A stretch of 64,000 bases of DNA, from contig ATWE01000012.1 in the NCBI GenBank assembly GCA_000421085.1, positions 167,454-231,453 of the forward strand, given 5' to 3'. The DNA comes from Ensifer sp. USDA 6670. Lineage in GTDB: Bacteria > Pseudomonadota > Alphaproteobacteria > Rhizobiales > Rhizobiaceae. The notes beneath the pieces are model-generated. The model did no database searches and was not told the DNA's origin. It saw nothing but the letters and a program-made list of their open reading frames with translations. Positions 16,337 through 23,435 of this stretch are shown here, piece by piece; position 1 is the stretch's first letter; the number at the start of each line of letters is the position of its first letter. The position numbers were made by a program, and so were the translations under genes.

Positions 16337-17344
16337 ATGAGCACCATCGATCCGACGGTGGCGGAGGTCGGCGACGCCGCTGCCACTACCAATTACGGCC
16401 GAAACATTTCTCCGGTCCTGCTCGCGGCGGCGTTGGCCTGGGCTGCCGCGGCCGGGCTAATCGAATACTGGCCGGAGATCATTCCGCAACCCTATGGCCG
16501 CGAACTGGCTGCGATCTGCCTCGGTGTCGCGGTCATCGCCGCGCTGACCGCATTGAGCGGCACTGTCTTCGGCCGTATCGCATCCATCCTGCGCTATTAC
16601 GGACCGTGGCTCATCGTCGCCGCGGTGATCCTTGCCGTTTGGGAAGTCCTGACCGCAAAAACCGGCATTCTCCCGGTGCCATTTTTCTCCTCTCCCCAGA
16701 GCATGCTGGAAGTGTTCTTCGATGATTGGGAGCGGCTCGGCACAAGTGTCGCCTATTCCGTTCTGTTGCTTGCCAAGGGTTACTTCTTCGGCGCGTTGGC
16801 CGGGTTCGTCACCGGCGTTACAATCGGCTGGTCGCGTTCGGCGAGCTATTGGGTACATCCGCTTTTGCGCCTGATCGGCCCGCTGCCGGCGACGGCCTGG
16901 CTGCCTCTCGCCTTCTTCATCTTCCCGACGTCGGGTTCCGCCAGCGTCTTCCTGATCGCGCTCGCCACCGCCTTTCCGGTAACGATCCTCACCTGGTCCG
17001 GCATCGCGAGCGTTAACCGCGACTACTACGACATTGCGCGTACGCTCGGGGCGAAGTCTTCGTTCCTGATCCTGAAAGTTGCAATCCCGGCAGCACTGCC
17101 GCACGTCTTCGTCGGCCTGTTCATGGGCCTTGGCACTTCCTTTGCGGTGCTCGTCGTCGCGGAAATGCTGGGCGTCAAGGCAGGGCTCGGCTGGTACCTG
17201 CAATGGGCGCAAGGTTGGGCAGCCTACAACAACATGTATGCGGCGCTGCTGGTAATGGCCCTGATGTGCTCGACGCTCATCACCGCGCTTTTCCGCATCC
17301 GCGACTGGACGCTTTCCTGGCAGAAGGGACTCGTCAGATGGTAG
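16337..17344 (+). CDS. ABC transporter permease, SsuC/TauC type
   Basis: A 335-residue membrane protein of the BPD_transp_1 class. It has an unusual N-terminal extension with two extra hydrophobic stretches (about residues 20-85) before the usual core (ILPVPFFSSPQSMLEVF; SVAYSVLLLAKGYFFGALAGF; EAA-type loop about residues 225-260 with ARTLGAKSSFLILKVAIPAALPHV). The ATG at 16337 follows GGGGGGCGTC. Its stop lies inside the start of the ATPase gene, indicating coupled translation. Confidence 0.85.
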   Translation: MSTIDPTVAEVGDAAATTNYGRNISPVLLAAALAWAAAAGLIEYWPEIIPQPYGRELAAICLGVAVIAALTALSGTVFGRIASILRYYGPWLIVAAVILAVWEVLTAKTGILPVPFFSSPQSMLEVFFDDWERLGTSVAYSVLLLAKGYFFGALAGFVTGVTIGWSRSASYWVHPLLRLIGPLPATAWLPLAFFIFPTSGSASVFLIALATAFPVTILTWSGIASVNRDYYDIARTLGAKSSFLILKVAIPAALPHVFVGLFMGLGTSFAVLVVAEMLGVKAGLGWYLQWAQGWAAYNNMYAALLVMALMCSTLITALFRIRDWTLSWQKGLVRW

Positions 17345-18150
17345 CTGCTGCTTTGAGATCGACAGGCCCCGCTGCCGCCGGAGATGCGGAGCCGGCGGGA
17401 GTGCAGGTCGACATACGCGATGTCTCCCATGGCTTCGAACTGGAAGGAGCCCCGCTTCCGGTGCTGGATCGGGTAAGTTTCTCGGCCGAGCCCGGCTCCT
17501 TCGTGGCATTGCTCGGGCCCTCGGGCTGCGGGAAGTCGACGCTTTTGCGTCTGCTCGCCGGGCTTGATCACCCGAGTTCGGGAGGTGTAGCGGTCGGCGG
17601 AGTGCCGGTCGCAGCGCCGGACCCGTCCCGCATCCTGGTCTTCCAGGATCCTACTCTCTTTCCCTGGCGCACGGTCTGGGACAATGTCGCGCTCGGTCTG
17701 GAGGCGCAGGGCATCCTCGGGAGCAATCGCGCCCGGGTCGACAAGGTCCTTGAGCTCGTCGGGCTGAAGGGTTTCGACAAAGCCTATCCGCACCAGCTTT
17801 CCGGCGGTATGGCGCAACGCGTCGCGCTGGCAAGAGCGCTCGTCAACGAGCCACGGCTGCTGCTCCTGGACGAGCCGCTCGGCAAGCTCGACTCGCTCAC
17901 ACGGCTCGCCATGCAGACCGAGCTCGTCTCGCTTTGGCAGCGCGCCCGGTTGACGGCGCTTCTGGTGACGCATGACGTGGAGGAAGCAATCTTCCTGGCG
18001 GAGCGGGTGATCGTCTTCGGTCCGCGTCCGGCGCGCATCGTCGCCGATATCGCTGTCGACCTCCCTTATCCTCGTCATCGCGGCGACCCGCGTCTTGCCG
18101 AGCTTCGGCAAAAGGTGCTGCAGCATCTCGGCTTGGCGGCCACCTGGTAA
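17338..18150 (+). CDS. ABC transporter ATPase, SsuB/TauB type
   Basis: A 270-residue ATPase with Walker A GPSGCGKST (about residues 60-68), a Q-loop in VFQDPTLFPW, signature LSGGMAQR and Walker B LLLLDEPLGKLD. The H-loop is in LLVTHDVEEAI. The ATG at 17338 overlaps the permease end by 7 bases; the longer upstream frame is an artefact of the overlap. It drives the sulfonate-type importer and is the last gene of the operon. Confidence 0.88.
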   Translation: MVAAALRSTGPAAAGDAEPAGVQVDIRDVSHGFELEGAPLPVLDRVSFSAEPGSFVALLGPSGCGKSTLLRLLAGLDHPSSGGVAVGGVPVAAPDPSRILVFQDPTLFPWRTVWDNVALGLEAQGILGSNRARVDKVLELVGLKGFDKAYPHQLSGGMAQRVALARALVNEPRLLLLDEPLGKLDSLTRLAMQTELVSLWQRARLTALLVTHDVEEAIFLAERVIVFGPRPARIVADIAVDLPYPRHRGDPRLAELRQKVLQHLGLAATW

Positions 18151-18168
18151 TCCAACAAGGAAACCATC

Positions 18169-18708
18169 ATGAAGTTTCGGACAATGGTTCTCGGCACCGC
18201 GGTTGGCGCGGCGGCGCTCGGGACAAGCCTCTTCGCCACGCCGGCCATGGCGCATATCATATTCGAGAACGGGGCGGTTGCGGCGGGCACTAGGACAGAA
18301 TTCGTGCTGCGCGTTCCGCATGGCTGCGACGGATCGCCGACCGTGGCGGTGCGGGTCGCGGTGCCGAAGGAACTCGAAGGCATCGAGGCCCTGCCAAAGC
18401 CCGGCTGGAAGCTCTCGGTCGTTACCGATGATCTCCATCAGGCGAGCGCTGATGCAAATGCCGGCCATTCCGATGGCGGTGAAGCGAAGGTGAAGGAGCT
18501 CGTCTGGTCCAACGGGCGGCTGGAGGACGCCTTCCGGGACACATTCGTCTTCCGCGCATCCGTAAACAAGACGGCTACCGGCCGCATCTTCGTGCCCGTC
18601 GTGCAGCAGTGCGAGAGCGGTGCCGAGCGCTGGATCGAAATTCCCGCTGCAGGTGGATCGTCCGATGACCTGAAGCATCCTGCCCCATCCGTCGGCGTCG
18701 ACCCGTGA
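18169..18708 (+). CDS. YcnI/DUF1775 family copper-binding exported protein
   Basis: A 179-residue protein with a Sec signal ending at PAMA, which leaves a mature N terminus HIIFENG. The N-terminal His is the expected copper ligand of DUF1775 proteins. The domain has PHGCDGSPTVAVRVAVP and ELVWSNGRLEDAFRDTFVFRA. It is thought to be a periplasmic copper chaperone. It overlaps the next gene (GTGA), a CopC-CopD fusion, which is the usual YcnI-YcnJ pairing. Confidence 0.85.
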   Translation: MKFRTMVLGTAVGAAALGTSLFATPAMAHIIFENGAVAAGTRTEFVLRVPHGCDGSPTVAVRVAVPKELEGIEALPKPGWKLSVVTDDLHQASADANAGHSDGGEAKVKELVWSNGRLEDAFRDTFVFRASVNKTATGRIFVPVVQQCESGAERWIEIPAAGGSSDDLKHPAPSVGVDP

Positions 18709-20342
18709 GGCCGCTGCTCACCGCCGCGTTCTTCCTCTTTGCCGTCGCCGGTCTCTTCGCCGGTCAGGCGAACGCGCATGCGAACCTCGTCTCTGCCGAT
18801 CCTCATGATGCGGCGGTACTGCCGGGACCGCCGGCGCGGATTGTCCTGCGCTTCTCCGAGGCGGTCACCCCGCTTGTCGCCCGGTTGATCCATCCAGACG
18901 GCCGGACCGAGGTCCTGTCCGCGCCAGCGGTCGAGGGGATTTCCGTCATCTATGCGGCACCCGGGCTTGGCCGCGGAACCTATGTGCTTTCCTGGCGCGT
19001 CACCTCGTCCGATGGACATCCGATCGGCGGCGGCCAGACCTTTTCAATCGGAGAGGCGAGCACAACGGCGGCCCGTCTCGATCCTTCCGCGAACGGAAGC
19101 GTCCATCTGGGCCTCTGGGCGTCGCGCTTCGCCTTGACGCTCTCGATCGCTTTCGGATTGGGCAGCGTCTTCTTCTACGGGTTTTGCGGCATCGCTCCGG
19201 ATCCGCGCGTGCGACGAGGACTCATCATCCTGTTGTCCCTCGGACTGATCGCAGCGCCGGCAGTCGTTGCGTTCCAGGGCCTGGACGCCTTCGGCGAACC
19301 GATGTCGGCGATCGGGAGAACCGAGATCTGGTCGGCCGGGCTGCACGCCACGTCCTATGGACGCGCCACGCTTCTCGCGGTGTTCGGCGTGATAAGCGCG
19401 GCCCTTGCTCTTGCGGGCCCTGCGGCGGTGCAAAGGCATTGGGCCTTCGTCGCCTTCCTTCTCGCCGGCCTGTCGTTTGCGGTCGCCGGCCATGCGGCGG
19501 CGGCTTCGCCCCGTCTCCTCACCACGCCAGCAGTTTTCCTTCATGCGCTTAGCCTCATTGCCTGGTTTGGCGCCTTCATTCCGTTGGCGGACGTACTGGC
19601 ATGCAGGCAGGAGGGGGTTGCGCGGCAGGCGCTCACGAGCTTCTCGAAAATCATCCTGCCGGTGATCTTCGGCCTTTCGGCAAGCGGTTTTTTCCTTGCG
19701 GCAATTCAGCTCGAGCGAATGTCGGCGCTCTGGACGACTTACTATGGTTTCACGCTGATGGCCAAACTCTGCGTCGCGGCTTTTCTCTTCCTTCTCGCGG
19801 CGGTCAATCGATTCCTCCTGACGGGTCCTGCTCTCGCGGGCGGTTCGCCTGCGCGCAAGCGGCTGAGGCGCAGCATTCAGGCCGAGATCGCACTGTCCGT
19901 CGCCGTCGTCGCAATCCTGGGGCTGTGGCGATTCACCCCGCCGCCCCGCGCGCTCGCCGCCGCGGCACCGCCAACGGCCACGATCCTGCCGCGCAGCGGC
20001 GGCTTGGAAGCAAAACTGACGATGACGCCCGCGCGTGTCGGGCGAGCTGCCGTGTCGGCTGAGGGCTTCCGGCTCGATGGCAAGGACTTCGCGCCGCTCT
20101 CGGTAACCATCGAACTCTCCAAGCCGTCCCATGGCATCGGTCCGTTCAGCCGCGAGGCGGCGAAACACGGCGAGCGATTTGCGGCGGAAGGTTTCGTGCT
20201 GCCCCTCGACGGTTTCTGGGTGGTTCGCGTCACAGTGCTCGTCGAAGATTTTCGCTCGATCGTCCTCACCGATATTTTCGACGTCCAAGCAGCTGTTGGG
20301 GCGAAAAATTCTTTCCCCGCATCAGGCGCAGTCGCGCACTAG
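18705..20342 (+). CDS. CopC-CopD fusion copper resistance/uptake protein (YcnJ-like)
   Basis: A 545-residue protein. After a Sec signal ending near NAHA, a CopC-like domain begins HANLVSADPHDAAVLPGPPA with the N-terminal copper-binding His, and includes SSDGHPIGGGQTFSIG. A CopD-type multi-span membrane domain follows (about residues 120-430, with SLIAWFGAFIPL). The C-terminal soluble tail (about 430-545) resembles a YtkA-like beta domain. It probably binds and moves copper across the inner membrane. The GTG start overlaps the YcnI stop. Confidence 0.85.
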   Translation: MRPLLTAAFFLFAVAGLFAGQANAHANLVSADPHDAAVLPGPPARIVLRFSEAVTPLVARLIHPDGRTEVLSAPAVEGISVIYAAPGLGRGTYVLSWRVTSSDGHPIGGGQTFSIGEASTTAARLDPSANGSVHLGLWASRFALTLSIAFGLGSVFFYGFCGIAPDPRVRRGLIILLSLGLIAAPAVVAFQGLDAFGEPMSAIGRTEIWSAGLHATSYGRATLLAVFGVISAALALAGPAAVQRHWAFVAFLLAGLSFAVAGHAAAASPRLLTTPAVFLHALSLIAWFGAFIPLADVLACRQEGVARQALTSFSKIILPVIFGLSASGFFLAAIQLERMSALWTTYYGFTLMAKLCVAAFLFLLAAVNRFLLTGPALAGGSPARKRLRRSIQAEIALSVAVVAILGLWRFTPPPRALAAAAPPTATILPRSGGLEAKLTMTPARVGRAAVSAEGFRLDGKDFAPLSVTIELSKPSHGIGPFSREAAKHGERFAAEGFVLPLDGFWVVRVTVLVEDFRSIVLTDIFDVQAAVGAKNSFPASGAVAH

Positions 20343-20374
20343 TCTATTTCAAGGCTCATCGCATGCTGCCTAAG

Positions 20375-20482
20375 GCGGGATCAGGAAGGTGCGTGCGGTT
20401 TTCCGCCGCATCTCGCGTAGCAACTTATGAATCGTCCACGTTCTGATTTTGGGTCGGATCGCCTAAAATCGCCGTGATCTAG
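20375..20482. repeat. RIME-like rhizobial intergenic repeat, copy 1
   Basis: This non-coding stretch aligns along its whole length with 50091-50202. Shared blocks include GCGGGA, GCGGTTTTCCGC, TGAATCG and CCTAAAA. Both copies contain two imperfect inverted repeats, as in Rhizobium intergenic mosaic elements. It lies between the copper gene and the cupin gene. Confidence 0.55.
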
Positions 20483-20515
20483 TCCAGAACGGTACCTCAA
20501 AGCAGGAGACGGAGA

Positions 20516-21019
20516 ATGGCCGACAAACACCATCAGCACGATCACGACCATCAGGGGGAGGACCACTGGAAGCATAACGGCGTTCGCGTCATCAAGGGCG
20601 ACCAGCTCGACGCCAACACGGCTCAGACGCCAGGCATGTATCGGCAGGCGGCAATCAACCATGCCCGCGTCGGCGCCCAGAAGATCTGGGCCGGGACGGT
20701 TGCGATCGAGCCCAATGCCAAGACCGGTGTGCATCATCACGGGCCGCTTGAAAGCGTGATCTTCGTGCTTCGCGGCAAGGCGCGCATGCGTTGGGGTGAC
20801 AGGCTCGAATATGTCGCCGAAGCCGGACCCGGTGATTTCATCTACGTGCCGCCTTTCGTGCCGCACCAGGAAATCAACGCAGATCCGGAAAATCCGCTCG
20901 AATGCGTGCTGGTCCGGTCCGATAATGAGGCGGTCGTGGTCAACATCACCGATGTCGACCCGGTCGAAAAGCCAGAGGAAGTCTACTGGGTGGATCCGAT
21001 CCACAAACATCCCGGCTGA
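20516..21019 (+). CDS. Cupin domain protein with His-rich N terminus
   Basis: A 167-residue protein. The N terminus is rich in His/Asp (MADKHHQHDHDHQGEDHWKH). The cupin motif 1 is HHHGPLESVIFVLRGKARMRWGD and motif 2 is PGDFIYVPPFVPHQEIN, so a metal-binding beta barrel is clear. No signal peptide is seen, so it is cytoplasmic. CAGGAGACGGAGA precedes the ATG. The His-rich tail could be an extra metal site; next to copper genes that is suggestive but unproven. The reaction is unknown. Confidence 0.75.
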   Translation: MADKHHQHDHDHQGEDHWKHNGVRVIKGDQLDANTAQTPGMYRQAAINHARVGAQKIWAGTVAIEPNAKTGVHHHGPLESVIFVLRGKARMRWGDRLEYVAEAGPGDFIYVPPFVPHQEINADPENPLECVLVRSDNEAVVVNITDVDPVEKPEEVYWVDPIHKHPG

Positions 21020-21121
21020 CCCGGCGTTTTTCTGGACCACTTCTAGGCTAGAACAGGGGAACTGTCCAAGTGCGAGATCGAAGGACGGGCCCCTCGGCGA
21101 GGCCAGCGACGGTGCGCACTT

Positions 21122-21559
21122 TCAGGCAGCGTCGATATCCGCTTTCGAGAAATCATCGCCTTTGAACAGAAGGCGAAGGCGGTAGTCCTTGGCGCAGGCA
21201 TAGGAGAAGCAGTCACCAAAATTCAGTCGCGCCGGGTGCCCGACAAAACGGCCATAATTGCGGGCTGCTTCAATGGCCTTGTCATGGAGGGAGCCACTCA
21301 CGGACACTTCGCGCGCGCCGATCGTTTCCATAAACTTCGCTACGTCCTTTTGAACCTCATCGATCAACTCGGGCGGAGTAGGGACCTGATCGCCGAACTG
21401 CGAGATCGACACTATCCGGGCTAAGCTGATCACGGCCTCGAACATCGCAAGCGCCGAGTAAATCTTGGGACCTTCCGACATTTCGATCTTGGCGAGAAGG
21501 TAGCCTGCTTCTTCTTCACCAGCCAAGATGGCGACGATTGCCGACGCGTCCAAGAACAT
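21122..21559 (-). CDS. vapC: PIN-domain ribonuclease toxin, VapC type
   Basis: A 145-residue PIN protein. The acidic residues are in MFLDASAIVAI (D4), the FEAVISL segment (Glu) and FGDCFSYACAK (Asp). It should be an Mg-dependent RNase held inactive by the antitoxin encoded just upstream. The start overlaps the antitoxin stop by one base (TGATG). A GTG 12 bases upstream is an alternative start. Confidence 0.85.
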   Translation of the reverse strand: MFLDASAIVAILAGEEEAGYLLAKIEMSEGPKIYSALAMFEAVISLARIVSISQFGDQVPTPPELIDEVQKDVAKFMETIGAREVSVSGSLHDKAIEAARNYGRFVGHPARLNFGDCFSYACAKDYRLRLLFKGDDFSKADIDAA

Positions 21560-21804
21560 CAGATCTCCCACATATCATCAGTGAATTTCTTCATGTCGAA
21601 GTCTGGCTTGTTTGGTCCCATCTTGGCCCGCACGCTGTCCTGAATCTTCCTGACGCGCTCTTTTAGCGGAACAGCTTGTTCCGCACGCGCCAACTCATTT
21701 TGCAGAGCGCGTCTGACCGCTTCGGTCTTCGTCGGGGCTTTGGTGACCTGCTGGACCTTCTTTGCCAGCGCGTCGACATCGTCGTCGCGAATGTAGAGAG
21801 ACAT
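21559..21804 (-). CDS. vapB: VapB-type (Rv0623-like) antitoxin
   Basis: An 81-residue protein beginning MSLYIRDDDVDALAKKVQQVT, with TKTEAVRRALQNEL as the DNA-binding helix region and a C-terminal toxin-binding tail (PDFDMKKFTDDMWEI). AGGAGGAA lies 8 bases before the ATG at 21804; an earlier in-frame start (to 21873) lacks such a site and would run through the operator. It should neutralise the PIN toxin and repress its own promoter through the palindrome upstream. Confidence 0.82.
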   Translation of the reverse strand: MSLYIRDDDVDALAKKVQQVTKAPTKTEAVRRALQNELARAEQAVPLKERVRKIQDSVRAKMGPNKPDFDMKKFTDDMWEI

Positions 21805-21831
21805 GACCAATTCCTCCTGTATATTCATCGC

Positions 21832-21849
21832 AGTATATTCGAATATACT
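21832..21849. promoter_or_regulatory. 18-bp perfect palindrome, likely VapBC operator
   Basis: AGTATATTCGAATATACT is a perfect palindrome 28 bases upstream of the antitoxin ATG. A related GAATATTC lies at 21855-21862, and TGTATATTCA next to it is a further half-like copy. Multiple TATATTC-type half sites upstream of a vapB gene are expected for autoregulation. Confidence 0.65.
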
Positions 21850-21876
21850 AGTTGGAATATTCATCAGGCGCAAGGG

Positions 21877-22815
21877 TCAGGGGGCATCCGGCGTCAGCCG
21901 CCTATGTCCCTCGGAATCTGGCGATCCGTGGTATCGCAGAGCGTCCACGATCACCTTGAATGCGGGTGAGTTATGGTGCCGACTAGGGTAGTAAATGTAG
22001 TAGCCGGCAAATGGTGGCGACCAGGGCTCGAGCAGCGCTACCAGGCGTCCTGTCGCGATGTGTTCCGCGACGAGATCCTCCGGCACATAAGCTATGCCGT
22101 GACCTTTCACGGCGGCATCGACCATGGGGTATGAGCTGTTGAAGGTGAGTTGTCCGTCGACCCTGACGCGGAGCTCCTGCCCGTCCTTCTCGAACTCCCA
22201 TACATAGTGCCCGCCGCCTGTTGCCTGGCGCGAGTTGATGCAATTGTGCTGGATCAGCTCCTGCGGATGTTCTGGCAGCGGACGATCTGCCAGGTAGTCG
22301 GGCGAAGCCACGGCGAGAAGCCGCCAATCCGGTCCGATGCGAACCGCGATCATGTCCTTCTCGATGCTCTCGCCGAGGCGAATGCCTGCGTCGAAACCAT
22401 CTTCCACGATATTCCTGAAACCGTTGTCCCTGCTCAATTCGAGCCGGATGTCGGGGTATTCCAAAAGAACCGGCTGCAGTTTCGGCCAGACGAGGCTTTC
22501 CAGAGCGTGGTCGGACAAGGTGATCTTGACCGTGCCGGACGGTTTGTCGCGAAAGGCCATGAGGGCCGCGATTTCGTCCCTTATGGCCGATATCCGCGGC
22601 GCCAGCGAATGAAGCAGGCGCTCGCCAGCTTCCGTCACGGCAACGCTCCGGGTCGTCCGGGTCAGAAGTCTCAGCCCCATCCTCGCTTCGAGGCGCTTGA
22701 TCGTGTGACTGAGCGTCGACTGGGTTATGCCGAGCTTGGCAGCCGCCTTGGTGAAGCTGCGCTCCTCGGCCACGGCGAGAAACCACAGCAGATCGTTGAA
22801 ATCTTCCTTGGCCAT
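21877..22815 (-). CDS. LysR family transcriptional regulator
   Basis: A 312-residue protein with the N-terminal winged HTH (LLWFLAVAEERSFTKAAAKLGITQSTLSHTIKRLEARMG, residues 9-47) and a C-terminal effector domain. It is divergent from the molybdenum hydroxylase operon, with about 160 bases between the starts. The same ~36-bp element lies in this divergent region and upstream of the MFS gene at 26269, so it probably activates both. The effector could be an aldehyde or N-heterocycle acted on by the hydroxylase; this is inferred. Confidence 0.88.
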   Translation of the reverse strand: MAKEDFNDLLWFLAVAEERSFTKAAAKLGITQSTLSHTIKRLEARMGLRLLTRTTRSVAVTEAGERLLHSLAPRISAIRDEIAALMAFRDKPSGTVKITLSDHALESLVWPKLQPVLLEYPDIRLELSRDNGFRNIVEDGFDAGIRLGESIEKDMIAVRIGPDWRLLAVASPDYLADRPLPEHPQELIQHNCINSRQATGGGHYVWEFEKDGQELRVRVDGQLTFNSSYPMVDAAVKGHGIAYVPEDLVAEHIATGRLVALLEPWSPPFAGYYIYYPSRHHNSPAFKVIVDALRYHGSPDSEGHRRLTPDAP

Positions 22816-22850
22816 GATTTACATCCGGACGCTCGATTTATGGTTCATGT

Positions 22851-22886
22851 CGATAGATGTAAGAGAATTATGGCCACTAATCCATA
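22851..22886. promoter_or_regulatory. Putative LysR site, copy 1 (divergent with the hydroxylase operon)
   Basis: The stretch runs from CGATAGATG to CTAATCCAT, with the core GAATTAT. It aligns without gaps to 26164-26199 at about 26 of 36 positions, including CGATA, ATG, GAATTAT and CTAAT. It lies between the LysR gene and the [2Fe-2S] subunit gene. Confidence 0.6.
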
Positions 22887-22974
22887 GGCTATGCTTTTGC
22901 TACCGTCCCAGCTGAAACAGTTTGCTCGCTGTTTCCACGCCCATTTTCGCGCAAGCTGCATTGAGGACACCGCC

Positions 22975-23421
22975 ATGGAACTCACAATCAACGGCTCCAG
23001 ACACCAGGTCGACATCGAGCCGGATACGCCGCTGCTTTGGGTTCTCCGTGATGAACTCGGCATGACCGGAACCAAATATGGTTGCGGCCTCGCCCAGTGC
23101 GGCGCCTGCACGGTTCTCGTCGACGGACAGGCGACGCGCTCCTGCGTCACTCCAGTGGAGAGCGTTGCGGGTTCCGAGATCATGACCATCGAGGCCATCA
23201 GCGAAGATCCAGTGGGCCAGAAAGTCGTCGAGGCATGGGTTTCCAATCAGGTCCCTCAATGCGGCTATTGCCAATCGGGCCAGGTCATGGCCGCGACGGC
23301 GCTCATAAAGCAGAGTCCTCGCCCGAGCGAAGAGGAGATTGCCGGCGCAATGGTCAATCTCTGTCGCTGTGGCACCTATAACGCAATCGCGGCTGCCGTC
23401 CGGCAGGCCGCCGAGGCTTGA
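22975..23421 (+). CDS. (2Fe-2S)-binding small subunit of a molybdenum hydroxylase (IorA/CoxS family)
   Basis: A 148-residue electron-transfer subunit with two [2Fe-2S] sites: the ferredoxin-like CGLAQCGACTVLVDG (about residues 40-54) with a further Cys near 62, and the C-terminal CGYCQSGQVM plus LCRCGTY (about 100-140). It passes electrons from the molybdenum cofactor subunit encoded next. The gene is separated from it by only 14 bases, so they form one operon. No signal peptide is visible; it may be exported with the Tat-dependent large subunit. Confidence 0.88.
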   Translation: MELTINGSRHQVDIEPDTPLLWVLRDELGMTGTKYGCGLAQCGACTVLVDGQATRSCVTPVESVAGSEIMTIEAISEDPVGQKVVEAWVSNQVPQCGYCQSGQVMAATALIKQSPRPSEEEIAGAMVNLCRCGTYNAIAAAVRQAAEA

Positions 23422-23435
23422 TTGGGAGCGGCACC

